6,793 nucleotides of DNA from Planctomycetaceae bacterium (GCA_947464585.1 CANHYS010000115.1:1-6793); one strand, 5' to 3'; shown: positions 1 through 6,266, numbered from the stretch's first letter. Numbers and translations: made by a program. Notes: generated from the letters alone by a model not told the origin.

Positions 1-572
1 GGAGCGACGTATTCTCCGACCGCGATGGAACCACCGGCGACGGTGTTCACTCCAGCGGCTTCAACCGTAATATTGCCACCAGTTCTAGAGACTGCCATCC
101 AAGCGAGGTTAGATCCGGCTATGAAAGCATTGTTGGGCGAGGTGCTTGGAAAGCTGGTAACGTCGACGTTATTGAAGAACCCCACAACGAAATAGGTGAG
201 GCCTGAATCGGAGGGGACCGTTGGTTGATTGTAACCGTAGGAGAAATCGGTAGTAGCTGCCGAGACGACATTCCCGTAATTGAACTCCAAAGCCGCATTA
301 GTTCCGTTGTTATAGGCGTAATTGGATTCGGTAATGGCGTCACTAAAACGAAAATTGGTGTAGATATTCTGCATCGTGACGCTGTTTGGGCCCCGAGAGC
401 CAGAGCCCGTGAGGGAGGTGCCGTCAAAGTTGAGATACTTCGTCCCGTAGTTACCGTCCAATGTGAATGGTGCATCAAGGCTGACGATGGCAGCTTCCGC
501 AGTGCCTGCGAATGAGGCGAGTCCTGCGGCAAGCACCACAGCAACGCATTTGGCGAAGATGGTTGTTTTCAT
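1..572 (-). CDS. Secreted protein of unknown function, N-terminal part (runs off left edge)
   Basis: The minus frame from the ATG at 572-570 is open for 190 codons to the window edge with no stop, so the C-terminus is missing. The N-terminus is a textbook Sec signal peptide: basic start (MKTTIFAK), hydrophobic core VAVVLAAGLASFAG, and cleavage after AEA at residues 25-27. The mature part is rich in Asn, Gly, Ser, Thr and aromatic residues (for example NYGTKYLNFDGTSLTGSGS) and has no Cys, which suggests an exported beta-rich surface or extracellular protein. Many planctomycete proteins of this look end in a PEP-CTERM sorting signal, but that end is not in the window, so this is only a guess. 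I recognise no family. No Shine-Dalgarno sequence is seen upstream (CCTAACCCC before ATG). By eye the gene is about 50% GC, lower than the roughly 60-65% of the genes at right. A tandem repeat array begins about 100 bases upstream of the start. Confidence 0.8.
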   Translation of the reverse strand, partial: MKTTIFAKCVAVVLAAGLASFAGTAEAAIVSLDAPFTLDGNYGTKYLNFDGTSLTGSGSRGPNSVTMQNIYTNFRFSDAITESNYAYNNGTNAALEFNYGNVVSAATTDFSYGYNQPTVPSDSGLTYFVVGFFNNVDVTSFPSTSPNNAFIAGSNLAWMAVSRTGGNITVEAAGVNTVAGGSIAVGEYVA

Positions 573-670
573 GGGGTTAGGCTTTTGAGGTTGTGAGTTA
601 ATGGGTTCGACCCAACGTAACGTGTACCTCCCCCCTCAGCCCGTTTGCAAGCGACTGGACGCGAGAAAAG

Positions 671-785
671 GACGAATCGACACTGGCGCGCACGAATCGA
701 CACCGGCGCGCACGAATCGACACACCGGCGCGCACGAATCGACACACCGGCGCGCACGAACTGACACGGGGCGGGGACGAATCGG
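671..785. repeat. Tandem array of 20-22 bp direct repeats
   Basis: Units begin at 671, 691, 711 and 733, with a degenerate unit at 755 and a partial one at about 776. The unit is CACGAATCGACACCGGCGCG (20 bases) in its first form and gains an extra CA (CACACCGG) in the third and fourth copies, giving spacings of 20, 20, 22 and 22. The copy at 755 has CTGACAC in place of TCGACAC and loses the CCGGCGCG end. Neither 20 nor 22 is a multiple of three and no repeat-encoded peptide period results, so the array is unlikely to be coding. Spacing near 21 bases is two helical turns, putting every copy on the same face of the DNA, as in arrays of protein-binding sites. The array lies 99-213 bases upstream of the secreted-protein start at 572. 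It may be a regulatory binding array, an element-end repeat, or a simple expanded repeat; the sequence does not decide. Confidence 0.85.
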
Positions 786-1162
786 GCAGCCATTACCCAG
801 CCCGGTCGGGACGGCGAGGCAGGATCACCGGCGTGTCGGGCCTCTCAATCCACCCAGCGGCAAGGGAATCAACCCCTAGATACTACTGCTGCACGAACGG
901 TGCCGCACGGCCACTTGTTCGCCTCTGCGGATATGCCACCAACGATGCCCATTCCCGAAACTGAAACTCAGAAAAAAGTTCGACGGCCAACATCCATGAG
1001 GGAGCCGACGTCGTTGGGGGGCTTGGGGCCTCGCGTGGTCAGAAAGAAAGTCAGAAGAATCACTTCGGCACGGCGGAAGTCAGACCGACAGCGACCTCAT
1101 CACGCCCGGCAATAACGCATAACCGCAGAACGACCAAACCCTACGTAGCGCCATCGTCTGCA

Positions 1163-1204
1163 CTCATAATCCCTTGGTCGTGTGTTCGAGTCACACCGGG
1201 CCTA
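1163..1204 (+). other. 3' fragment of a CAT-anticodon tRNA gene (candidate integration attachment site)
   Basis: The sequence reads as consecutive tRNA parts of exact canonical lengths: anticodon loop CTCATAA (1163-1169, anticodon CAT), 3' anticodon-stem strand TCCCT (1170-1174), variable loop TGGTC (1175-1179), T-stem GTGTG (1180-1184), T-loop TTCGAGT (1185-1191, fits TTCRANY), T-stem CACAC (1192-1196, perfectly paired), 3' acceptor strand CGGGCCT (1197-1203) and discriminator A1204. No CCA is encoded. The 5' half is absent: the preceding CTGCA does not pair with TCCCT beyond one base pair, and the required AGGCCCG is nowhere upstream in the window. It is therefore not a functional tRNA. U39 in place of C argues against an initiator tRNA, so the parent would be elongator tRNA-Met or the CAT-anticodon tRNA-Ile. 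A fragment starting at the anticodon loop is the usual identity block left by tyrosine-recombinase integration; its orientation puts the inserted element to the left. Confidence 0.8.
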
Positions 1205-1233
1205 GTCCCCTGTTGACTGGGCGGTCCACCATC

Positions 1234-1260
1234 GCACGCGGCCCTGGTCGGCCAGCGTGC
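1234..1260 (-). terminator. Hairpin just downstream of the lipoprotein gene, possible terminator
   Basis: GCACGC (1234-1239) pairs with GCGTGC (1255-1260), and GGCC (1240-1243) pairs with GGCC (1250-1253) around a CTGGTC loop, with one bulged A at 1254. This gives about 10 GC-rich base pairs. It begins 4 bases beyond the stop of the minus-strand lipoprotein gene, the expected place for a transcript end. There is no T-tract after it on the minus strand, so intrinsic termination is unproven; it may act as an RNA-stabilising 3' structure instead. Confidence 0.4.
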
Positions 1261-1264
1261 ACGC

Positions 1265-1681
1265 CTACTTGGTTGTGGGGCGATCCACTGTGATGTCAAA
1301 ACGGGTCGTCGACGGATCGACCACGAGCTCGATCCCAGACGTGTGCCGCGATGCATACTTCTCATCAATCAGCTTGTTGTAGCGCGGCGAGTACGGTGCA
1401 CCGCCCGGAATCTCTTCCTGAGCAAACAAAATGCTGACCTTGTAGGAACCCGGTGGAATTCCGCGACCATCTTTCTCAACCCCGATCGCATAACTCCCAT
1501 CTGGCTGCAGGGTCCCACGAGCCATGAGCTTGTCGTTGTCGAGGCAGACAATGCCTCGTGTCAAAGGGCTTCCGTCGTCCGAAAAGGTGACCTTGCCCCT
1601 CACGTTCACCCGATTGGCATCACCGCACCCCAACGCGACCAGTGCCACAACAACAACGATGGAATGCAGGTGAAAACGCAT
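1265..1681 (-). CDS. Small lipoprotein with carboxypeptidase-regulatory-like (transthyretin-type) domain
   Basis: This encodes a 138-residue exported protein. Residues 1-18 are a lipoprotein signal peptide (MRFHLHSIVVVVALVALG) followed by Cys19, the expected lipidated residue; the lipobox ALGC is slightly off consensus at -3. The rest is a single short beta-sandwich domain typical of small planctomycete lipoproteins: a G-K-VTF-DDGSPL opening at 29-40, the GTLQPDGSY-IG strand-turn at 56-67, GIPPGSYKV at 74-82, and a closing F-I-VDRP strand near 128-134. The start is supported by a strong Shine-Dalgarno AAGGAG at 1695-1690, 8 bases before the ATG. It lies 114 bases downstream of the DUF1559 gene on the same strand, the usual order for this pair, so co-transcription and a shared envelope role are likely. 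No enzymatic residues are evident and the molecular function of this lipoprotein class is unknown. Confidence 0.85.
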   Translation of the reverse strand: MRFHLHSIVVVVALVALGCGDANRVNVRGKVTFSDDGSPLTRGIVCLDNDKLMARGTLQPDGSYAIGVEKDGRGIPPGSYKVSILFAQEEIPGGAPYSPRYNKLIDEKYASRHTSGIELVVDPSTTRFDITVDRPTTK

Positions 1682-1751
1682 GTCTGATACTCCTTGTCAT
1701 TCATAAAACTAGATAGCCGCCGTCGGGCAGTACCTGCCGCGAGTCATCTTG

Positions 1752-1774
1752 GTCGGACACACCGGCCGTCCGAC
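1752..1774 (-). terminator. Intercistronic hairpin between the DUF1559 and lipoprotein genes
   Basis: GTCGGAC (1752-1758) and GTCCGAC (1768-1774) form a perfect 7-bp stem around a 9-base loop. It starts 21 bases past the stop of the DUF1559 gene on the minus strand and lies between it and the downstream lipoprotein gene. It lacks a T-tract, so it may be a partial terminator or an mRNA-processing or stability element that sets different levels of the two products. Chance cannot be excluded. Confidence 0.35.
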
Positions 1775-1795
1775 GCGTGATGCACGAGGGGATTT

Positions 1796-2833
1796 CTAGG
1801 GGATCTGCACAGGGTTCCCATCCTTGGGGTTGGCCAGCCTCTGGAGAACGTCCCGAGGTGTCGATATCGAGAGTCCGCGCACCGAGCCGTCACCGAAGAC
1901 GAAATTGCATGTGACCGCGTGAGCACTACCGAACCAAGTTGCGGGCTCGGAAATATTCGTGTCGTCCGACCTGGCCGCGATGGTCTGCCCAGCGCTGTCA
2001 AAAGTGCGCGCGACCTGCTGCACCAATGCCGCTGGAAACGAACCCAAGTATCCGCAATCGCCATAGCCGCCGTCACACAATCCAGTGGGACGCGAAGCGG
2101 CGAAGTGTTTTTCACCGAACAGCATCTGGTTGCTGGTTCCGTCTGACCACCACCCGAGGCCGTCTCGCGGGGTCCACTTCGTAATCGTGCTTTCGTTCGT
2201 GAGCCAATCAGAGTTGGCAACCCGAAAAGGATGGCGACCGAGATATCGGGGATCGGGGAATCGCCACCATTCCGCCCCCGTATCACCGACCGCCACCATC
2301 GCGTAATCCGTCAGACCGCCCGGAAAGTTTCCCACCGTCGCGGTTGAATCAAAGACGGCGGGCGCTGTTCTCCGCGACGGGCAAATGTAGGTCGATACGC
2401 TGCCAAAGGCTCTTTTGGTGCTGGCAGACAGGCCCGCCCACCACGTATGAGGACCTCCATCGACAAGTGCCTTCTTGTTGTTCGACACGCCCCACTGGTC
2501 GACGCCTGTGCCGATGGCGTCGTAAAGAACCTGCTGCTCCATATAGGGATACAAAAGCGGGAAGATCGTCATCGATCGGGGTGCAATCGCTCCGGGAGGG
2601 ATTTTGCTCTGCTGACTGATATAGGTCTGCACCGCGAGCCCGATCTGCTTGAAGTTGTTTGCGCACGAATTCATCCGGGCTGCCTCACGAGCCGACTGAA
2701 CGGCCGGGAGCAGGAGCCCGACGAGCACCCCAATGATTGCGATCACCACGAGCAGTTCCACGAGAGTGAAGCCGTCCCTGCGCGAGTGGGCGAAGCGTCG
2801 GGAGTGCCCGGTCACACGATTGAAAAGCAACAT
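1796..2833 (-). CDS. DUF1559 domain-containing prepilin-like protein (H-X9-DG type)
   Basis: This is a 345-residue member of the large planctomycete family of type II secretion/type IV pilin-like proteins. After a basic leader ([10 protein letters not shown]) comes the prepilin peptidase site G21|F22 with FTLVE (Glu26 at mature position 5), then the hydrophobic helix [20 protein letters not shown] and the family sequence [21 protein letters not shown] at 48-67. The DUF1559 body follows, with TDYAMV (175-180), [13 protein letters not shown] (231-243) and a C-terminal H305-X9-D315-G316 motif, the processing-associated H-X9-DG signature, in FVFGDGSV. Length and all landmarks are normal for the family, so it appears intact. 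The start is supported by AAGAAGGAA 5 bases upstream (2847-2839). It heads the unit that includes the lipoprotein gene and diverges from the GH99-like gene. Members are thought to form envelope pseudopilus-like structures; exact roles are unknown. Confidence 0.95.
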   Translation of the reverse strand: MLLFNRVTGHSRRFAHSRRDGFTLVELLVVIAIIGVLVGLLLPAVQSAREAARMNSCANNFKQIGLAVQTYISQQSKIPPGAIAPRSMTIFPLLYPYMEQQVLYDAIGTGVDQWGVSNNKKALVDGGPHTWWAGLSASTKRAFGSVSTYICPSRRTAPAVFDSTATVGNFPGGLTDYAMVAVGDTGAEWWRFPDPRYLGRHPFRVANSDWLTNESTITKWTPRDGLGWWSDGTSNQMLFGEKHFAASRPTGLCDGGYGDCGYLGSFPAALVQQVARTFDSAGQTIAARSDDTNISEPATWFGSAHAVTCNFVFGDGSVRGLSISTPRDVLQRLANPKDGNPVQIP

Positions 2834-2971
2834 GGGAGTTCCTTCTTGAGAAAACAGAATGCGAATGATGATGCGCCAGAACTGCCGAGCCTACACAGGC
2901 GTTTGTGCCCATCGATAATTGAGGCGTCGGCAAATGCACCGGCGAGGGATGCCGACCCGCCCCTCTTTCAC

Positions 2972-3000
2972 ATCGTATCTTTCCGATCGTACCTGCGATC
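2972..3000. promoter_or_regulatory. Repeated operator-like motif between divergent genes
   Basis: ATCGTATCT (2972-2980) is repeated as ATCGTACCT (2986-2994), 14 bases start to start. The second copy overlaps a small inverted repeat, GATCG (2985-2989)/CGATC (2996-3000), with a 6-base spacer. The position, in the 271-base gap between the divergent DUF1559 and GH99-like starts, suits a regulator binding site. This rests on pattern only; no known regulator consensus is matched. Confidence 0.25.
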
Positions 3001-3013
3001 AAGCTGCGGACCC

Positions 3014-3056
3014 ATTGCCAATTCATGACACAAACCATTGCAAAATTCGCTTGTGT
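3014..3056. promoter_or_regulatory. Direct and inverted repeats upstream of the GH99-like gene
   Basis: ATTGCCAATTC (3014-3024) recurs as ATTGCAAAATTC (3037-3048), 23 bases apart, close to two helical turns. Interleaved with them is an inverted repeat, ACACAA (3028-3033)/TTGTGT (3051-3056). This is the most AT-rich part of the intergenic region and ends 48 bases before the GH99-like start at 3105, so a promoter or activator-binding region is plausible. The repeats are short and may be chance. Confidence 0.25.
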
Positions 3057-3104
3057 GCCCGCGGTGCGGTGTTGACCGGGAATGATCGGCTTACACTGAG
3101 TGAA

Positions 3105-5342
3105 ATGCACCGCACAGTCATAAAACAGGGCAGCACCGTGCTTCGCTTGCTCGCGACGATGGTCGCCTGTGGCGGTGTGATGGCGACGCTTTCTCCCGTA
3201 CGGTCGGCGGCGTCGGCCTCAGACCCCGACCTTGTGGTTCGCAGTTTCCTGGCTGATCCGCCCATCTGTCGTGCAGGCCGACCGATCGGACTGACGGCCG
3301 TGGTCGTGAACAACGGCACCGTCGATGCGGACGTGACCGCCTCCCTCTCGTTGCCGCCAGGTCTGCGATTGGTCGCTCCGACGGCTCCGACTTCGATCCG
3401 CATGGTGGCCACCGAAGGGGAGCGCAGGCTCCATTTCGTCGTCGAAGCTGCAGCGGGTGGCCCAGCGGAGATCGGCCTCGACCTTTCGATTCACGGCACG
3501 ATCACGACCCGTCACCCTTTGAGAGTCACTTTTCTGCCGCCTCTGGCAATCGAGCAACGTGAGTTTGTGCCGTCCCCGAAGCCCGTCGCGACGGACATCC
3601 TCGTTGGCGCGATTCACTGCCCGATCTGGGAAAGTGATCGGGTGGATCTGTGGCGGGGCGTGCTCCGGCATCCCGAGCGTCTTCCTGCGCTCGGGCTGTA
3701 CGCCCAGGAAAATCCCCAGGTCGCCGAGTGGGAGGCGAAGTGGGCACTCGAGCATGGAATCTCGTTTTTTGTCTACTGTTGGTACCGACGCGGTCAGGGC
3801 GTGGCGGTGCAAACACAGTTCGGTCGCGGCCTTCACGAGGGTCTCTTCAGATCGCGGGTCGCCGAAACGATGAAGTTTGCGATCTTGTGGGAAAATCAGG
3901 ACCAGGGGATTGGCGGTGTCGCCGGCGAGCCCGACCTGATGCACAACCTCGTGCCCCACTGGATCGAAAACTTTTTCAAGCGGCCCAACTATCTCACGAT
4001 CGACGGCAAGCCGGTACTCTTCGTCTACGATACCGAGAATTTCATCCGGGACCTCGGCGGCTTGGAGCAGGCGGGGCGGGCGATCGAGGCGATGCGAGCC
4101 GCCTGCCGAGCCGCTGGCTTCGCCGGGCTTACGCTCATTGGCGAGTACCGTGGGTTCGTGCCCGCGACGCTCGACCGGATGCGGGATCTCGGCGTTGACG
4201 CGTCATTCGCCTACTGCTGGCACCTTCCCGGGAGCCCCGACCCCGACACGGCCGCTGCTGGGCAGCTTCAAGCGATCCGCACCATCCGCGACCGTGGCGT
4301 GCTTCCAGAGGTGGTGACCGTGTCGCAGGGCTGGAGTGGCTGGCACGACGAGGACACCGTATGGTCGGTGCCCCCCGATCGATTCGAGCGGCTTCTGCGT
4401 GAGGCGAAAGAGATCGTCGCCACGTCTCCCAAGGAGTCCCTCGGCAGTCGAATGATCCTGCTCGACAACTGGAATGAATGGAGTGAGGGACACTTCATCG
4501 CGCCGTCACGGAAGTACGGCTTCGGTTATCTCGACGCCGTGCGCAATGTGTTCGCCACGGAACAGACCGACCACGTCGATCTCCTTCCGGACGACATAGG
4601 CCTCGGGCCCTACGACACGGCTGCGCGGGCAGCGCTCGCCCGCCGTGACGAATTGCGGCCGTTCCTGACGCGACGAATCACGACCGCCCCGGCGGCCGCC
4701 GGCCTCGTCGGCTGGTGGAACTTCGACGAGCCGCCCGATACGCCGGTGGCCTTCGATGCATCGGGCCACCGGCTTGGCGGCGAGTTGCTCGGTGTTGGCC
4801 GGGTGCCGGGAGTCACCGGTGGCGCGATCGAGTGCGCGGGGGGCGTGGTCGTGGTCCCGGACGACCCGCTCCTGTCGGTTCCAGATGGAATCACGATCGA
4901 TTGCTGGGTGAAGAGCGACGTGCCGGAGCAGCATAACCGCTGGCTCGTGAACCGCGTCCAGGGCGGTGGCGTCGAGACGGGCTACCGGCTTGGCATGCTC
5001 GAAGGCAAACCCTGTTTCGAGGTGCCGCAGACGGCGTGGAGTCACCATCTCACTGCTCCCGAGCCCTTGCCGCTCGGACGCTGGGTGTATCTGGCCGGGA
5101 CGTTTGACGGGCAAACGATGCGTCTTTATGTGGATGGCGCCGAGGTCGCGGCGCTCGAACGCCCCGGCCCGGTCAAGCGGAGCCATTTCGATCTCATGAT
5201 CGGCGGTTTCGCGCCGCGAACCCGGGCACACTTCCAGGGCCATCTCGATGAAGTGAGGCTCTTTTCCCGCGCTCTGGCGGCGGCTGAGATCCGGGCGTAT
5301 CGAGACTCCCTCTCTGGCGCTGACCGCACTGGCGACCGGTAG
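3105..5342 (+). CDS. Secreted GH99/WbsX-like protein with N-terminal CARDB-like and C-terminal LamG domains
   Basis: This is a 745-residue exported multidomain protein, probably glycan-active. Residues 1-38 form a signal peptide (LLATMVACGGVMATLS core, possible cleavage after SAASA). Residues 41-146 resemble a CARDB/NEW3-type beta sandwich (DLVVRSFLADPP, VVVNNGTVDADV, LPPGLRL). Residues 164-485 form a TIM-barrel-like GH99/WbsX domain: VGAIHCPIW (167-175), WALEHGISFFVYCWYRRG (213-230), FAILWENQ (258-265), TIDGKPVLFVYDTE (298-311), LIGEYRG (344-350) and NWNEWSEGHFIAPSRKYGFGYLDAVR (455-480). Glu458 and Glu461 match the ExxE spacing of the catalytic pair in GH99 endo-mannosidases. Residues 533-735 form a LamG/concanavalin-like fold (GLVGWWNFDE, ITIDCWVKS, GRWVYLAGTFDGQTMRLYVDG, GHLDEVRLFSRAL). 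I chose ATG 3105 because it directly precedes the signal peptide. An in-frame ATG at 2919 would add 62 unprotein-like residues, and a GTG at 3138 is a viable alternative. WbsX relatives are also annotated as glycosyltransferases, so reaction and substrate are unknown. Confidence 0.88.
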   Translation: MHRTVIKQGSTVLRLLATMVACGGVMATLSPVRSAASASDPDLVVRSFLADPPICRAGRPIGLTAVVVNNGTVDADVTASLSLPPGLRLVAPTAPTSIRMVATEGERRLHFVVEAAAGGPAEIGLDLSIHGTITTRHPLRVTFLPPLAIEQREFVPSPKPVATDILVGAIHCPIWESDRVDLWRGVLRHPERLPALGLYAQENPQVAEWEAKWALEHGISFFVYCWYRRGQGVAVQTQFGRGLHEGLFRSRVAETMKFAILWENQDQGIGGVAGEPDLMHNLVPHWIENFFKRPNYLTIDGKPVLFVYDTENFIRDLGGLEQAGRAIEAMRAACRAAGFAGLTLIGEYRGFVPATLDRMRDLGVDASFAYCWHLPGSPDPDTAAAGQLQAIRTIRDRGVLPEVVTVSQGWSGWHDEDTVWSVPPDRFERLLREAKEIVATSPKESLGSRMILLDNWNEWSEGHFIAPSRKYGFGYLDAVRNVFATEQTDHVDLLPDDIGLGPYDTAARAALARRDELRPFLTRRITTAPAAAGLVGWWNFDEPPDTPVAFDASGHRLGGELLGVGRVPGVTGGAIECAGGVVVVPDDPLLSVPDGITIDCWVKSDVPEQHNRWLVNRVQGGGVETGYRLGMLEGKPCFEVPQTAWSHHLTAPEPLPLGRWVYLAGTFDGQTMRLYVDGAEVAALERPGPVKRSHFDLMIGGFAPRTRAHFQGHLDEVRLFSRALAAAEIRAYRDSLSGADRTGDR

Positions 5343-5358
5343 GAGACCGGCTCTTTTG
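5336..5358 (+). terminator. Weak intrinsic terminator at the end of the GH99-like gene
   Basis: CCGGT (5336-5340) pairs with ACCGG (5346-5350) around an AGGAG loop and is followed by CTCTTTTG (5351-5358). The hairpin overlaps the TAG stop codon and sits in the 21-base gap before the convergent AraC gene's stop. The stem is only 5 bp, so efficiency is doubtful, but the GC stem plus T-rich tail is the right arrangement. Confidence 0.4.
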
Positions 5359-5363
5359 TCGCA

Positions 5364-6197
5364 TCATTCACGATATCGAGCGGGACTGCGGCCGACCCAG
5401 CGCTTGAAGGCGCGGGAAAAGACCGACGCATCCTCGAAGCCGATCTGACGGGCGATCGATTCCACCTTATCGTCTGTCGCTGCGAGCAGGTGCTGGGCCA
5501 TCTCGATCCGCAGTGATGTCAGATGTTGCATCGGACTTCGGCCGAGATCGCGCAGGCATACCCGGCGAAATTGCTCCTTGCTGGCTCGATAGCGGGCGGC
5601 AAGCTTCTCGAGCGTCCAATTTGCGGAGAGGTCGTGGCGGACATCGTCCCATACCGACCAGAGGCGATCATCGACGGTCCACGGCTGGGCGATCCGCCTC
5701 GCCTCGCCGTGGGCCAATTCGATCCAATGGTGAATGAGCCGCTGCTCCCTGCCGTCTTCCCACTCGGCCCGCAGACCGGAGAGAATCCTCCATAAGCGGT
5801 CGCCATCGCATCGGACGCGAACCGGCGATGCCGCCGACACGAGCGGCCGCACGTGATCGGGCTCGTCGTAGCGAATCCAGGCGAACCGCCATCGCACTCC
5901 CGGGACTGCGTGAAAGGCGTTGAGCACACGTGGTGGGGCCAGACACGCGACGCCGGCCCGGCTTGTCTGCCAGCGGCCGTCGAGCAGCATCTGTCCGCGG
6001 CCCTCCTGGCACACCATCACGAAGCTGCCCGTGGGCGCGAGCCGGACGCGGCGATATGGCACCGCTGCGTCGGTCATGCCCATGTGCAGGATGCGATGCA
6101 TCGACAGTTCCGGGCAGTCTTCACGTCGCACCGACCAGAGGCGCGTGCCCGTGCCGTCGATCGATGTTTCTGACAGGTCGAGGTGGATTTCGGTCAT
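5364..6197 (-). CDS. AraC-family transcriptional regulator
   Basis: This encodes a 277-residue DNA-binding regulator. The N-terminal half (about 40-115) looks like the AraC cupin effector-binding domain: VRLAPTGSFVMVCQEGRGQMLLDGRW, then LAPPRVLNAF and the WRFAWIRY strand. The C-terminus carries both AraC helix-turn-helices: WTLEKLAARYRASKEQFRRVCLRDLGRSP (194-222) and VESIARQIGFEDASVFSRAFKRWVGRSPARYRE (245-277), the latter matching the family signature closely. The start at 6197 (MTEIHLDL) gives a normal length; it has an AGGTGG element 3 bases upstream, unusually close. An in-frame ATG at 6344 would add 49 residues that are antisense to the neighbouring PEP-hydrolase gene, so it is rejected. 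The gene diverges from that neighbour with 69 bases between starts, a classic regulator-target layout, and converges on the GH99-like gene. The likely targets are therefore the divergent operon and itself; the effector, perhaps a sugar, is inferred only. Confidence 0.93.
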   Translation of the reverse strand: MTEIHLDLSETSIDGTGTRLWSVRREDCPELSMHRILHMGMTDAAVPYRRVRLAPTGSFVMVCQEGRGQMLLDGRWQTSRAGVACLAPPRVLNAFHAVPGVRWRFAWIRYDEPDHVRPLVSAASPVRVRCDGDRLWRILSGLRAEWEDGREQRLIHHWIELAHGEARRIAQPWTVDDRLWSVWDDVRHDLSANWTLEKLAARYRASKEQFRRVCLRDLGRSPMQHLTSLRIEMAQHLLAATDDKVESIARQIGFEDASVFSRAFKRWVGRSPARYRE

Positions 6198-6266
6198 GGA
6201 CCACCTGGGCTTTCCGGCGTAGTCTGCGTACTGCTCTTTTGTAGGTATACCTTCCGAGGCCACACG
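6198..6266. promoter_or_regulatory. Divergent promoter/operator region between the AraC gene and the PEP-hydrolase-family gene
   Basis: These 69 bases must hold the start signals for both divergent genes, unless either is read from further away. A perfect 10-bp palindrome, AGGTATACCT (6243-6252), sits 14 bases before the plus-strand ATG at 6267. It contains TATACC, a fair -10 hexamer on either strand. No good -35 hexamer is seen at the right spacing on the plus strand (TCTGCG at 6223-6228 is poor), which would fit activator dependence. The plus-strand gene also has a GAGG ribosome binding site at 6256-6259, 7 bases before its ATG. Confidence 0.4.

Larger units (their letters stand above)
573..1264. 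other. Gene-poor segment between the secreted protein and the lipoprotein gene
   Basis: This stretch of almost 700 bases has no reading frame with a recognisable domain, signal peptide, ribosome binding site or protein-like composition. The short open frames in it are Arg/Pro/Thr-rich, as expected from GC-rich noncoding DNA. It contains the tandem repeat array near 671-785, the tRNA 3' fragment at 1163-1204 and a hairpin at 1234-1260, listed separately. In 786-1162 I see only weak features: two related purine-rich tracts (around 968-977 and 1041-1050, CAGAAA-A/G-AAGT-like) and an 8-bp palindrome CTACGTAG at 1141-1148. It could be a decayed end of a mobile element, but no transposase or integrase remnant is legible. 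Confidence 0.6.

Noticed and set aside
119..544. 141-codon minus-strand open frame
   Set aside because: It overlaps the secreted-protein gene in another frame. The competing frame (start 572) has a signal peptide and stays open to the edge, while this one is a Ser/Pro/Thr-rich shadow.
671..785. CRISPR array
   Set aside because: The units are contiguous with no unique spacers of constant length, and no cas genes are present.
601..879. Plus- and minus-strand open frames across the repeat array
   Set aside because: They are open only because the GC-rich repeat lacks stops. Unit lengths of 20 and 22 shift the frame from copy to copy, and no start signal or domain is visible.
900..1115. 71-codon plus-strand open frame (KVRR-containing, very basic)
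   Set aside because: No ribosome binding site, no recognisable domain and a composition typical of noncoding GC-rich DNA. It might be a decayed element end, but I cannot support a gene.
1090..1204. Complete tRNA gene, or a tRNA interrupted by an intron
   Set aside because: No AGGCCCG acceptor strand, D-arm or matching 5' anticodon strand (AGGGA) is found upstream in the window; only the 3' part exists.
3072..3097. TTGACC/TACACT promoter for the GH99-like gene
   Set aside because: The spacer is only 14 bases, and transcription would start at about the ATG, leaving no leader.
2919..3104. N-terminal extension of the GH99-like protein from ATG 2919
   Set aside because: The 62 residues are Arg/Cys/His-rich and unlike protein, and they would bury the signal peptide that begins just after ATG 3105.
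4506..5243. 245-codon minus-strand open frame inside the GH99-like gene
   Set aside because: It is a shadow of a high-GC gene; the plus frame encodes clear GH99-like and LamG motifs over the same bases.
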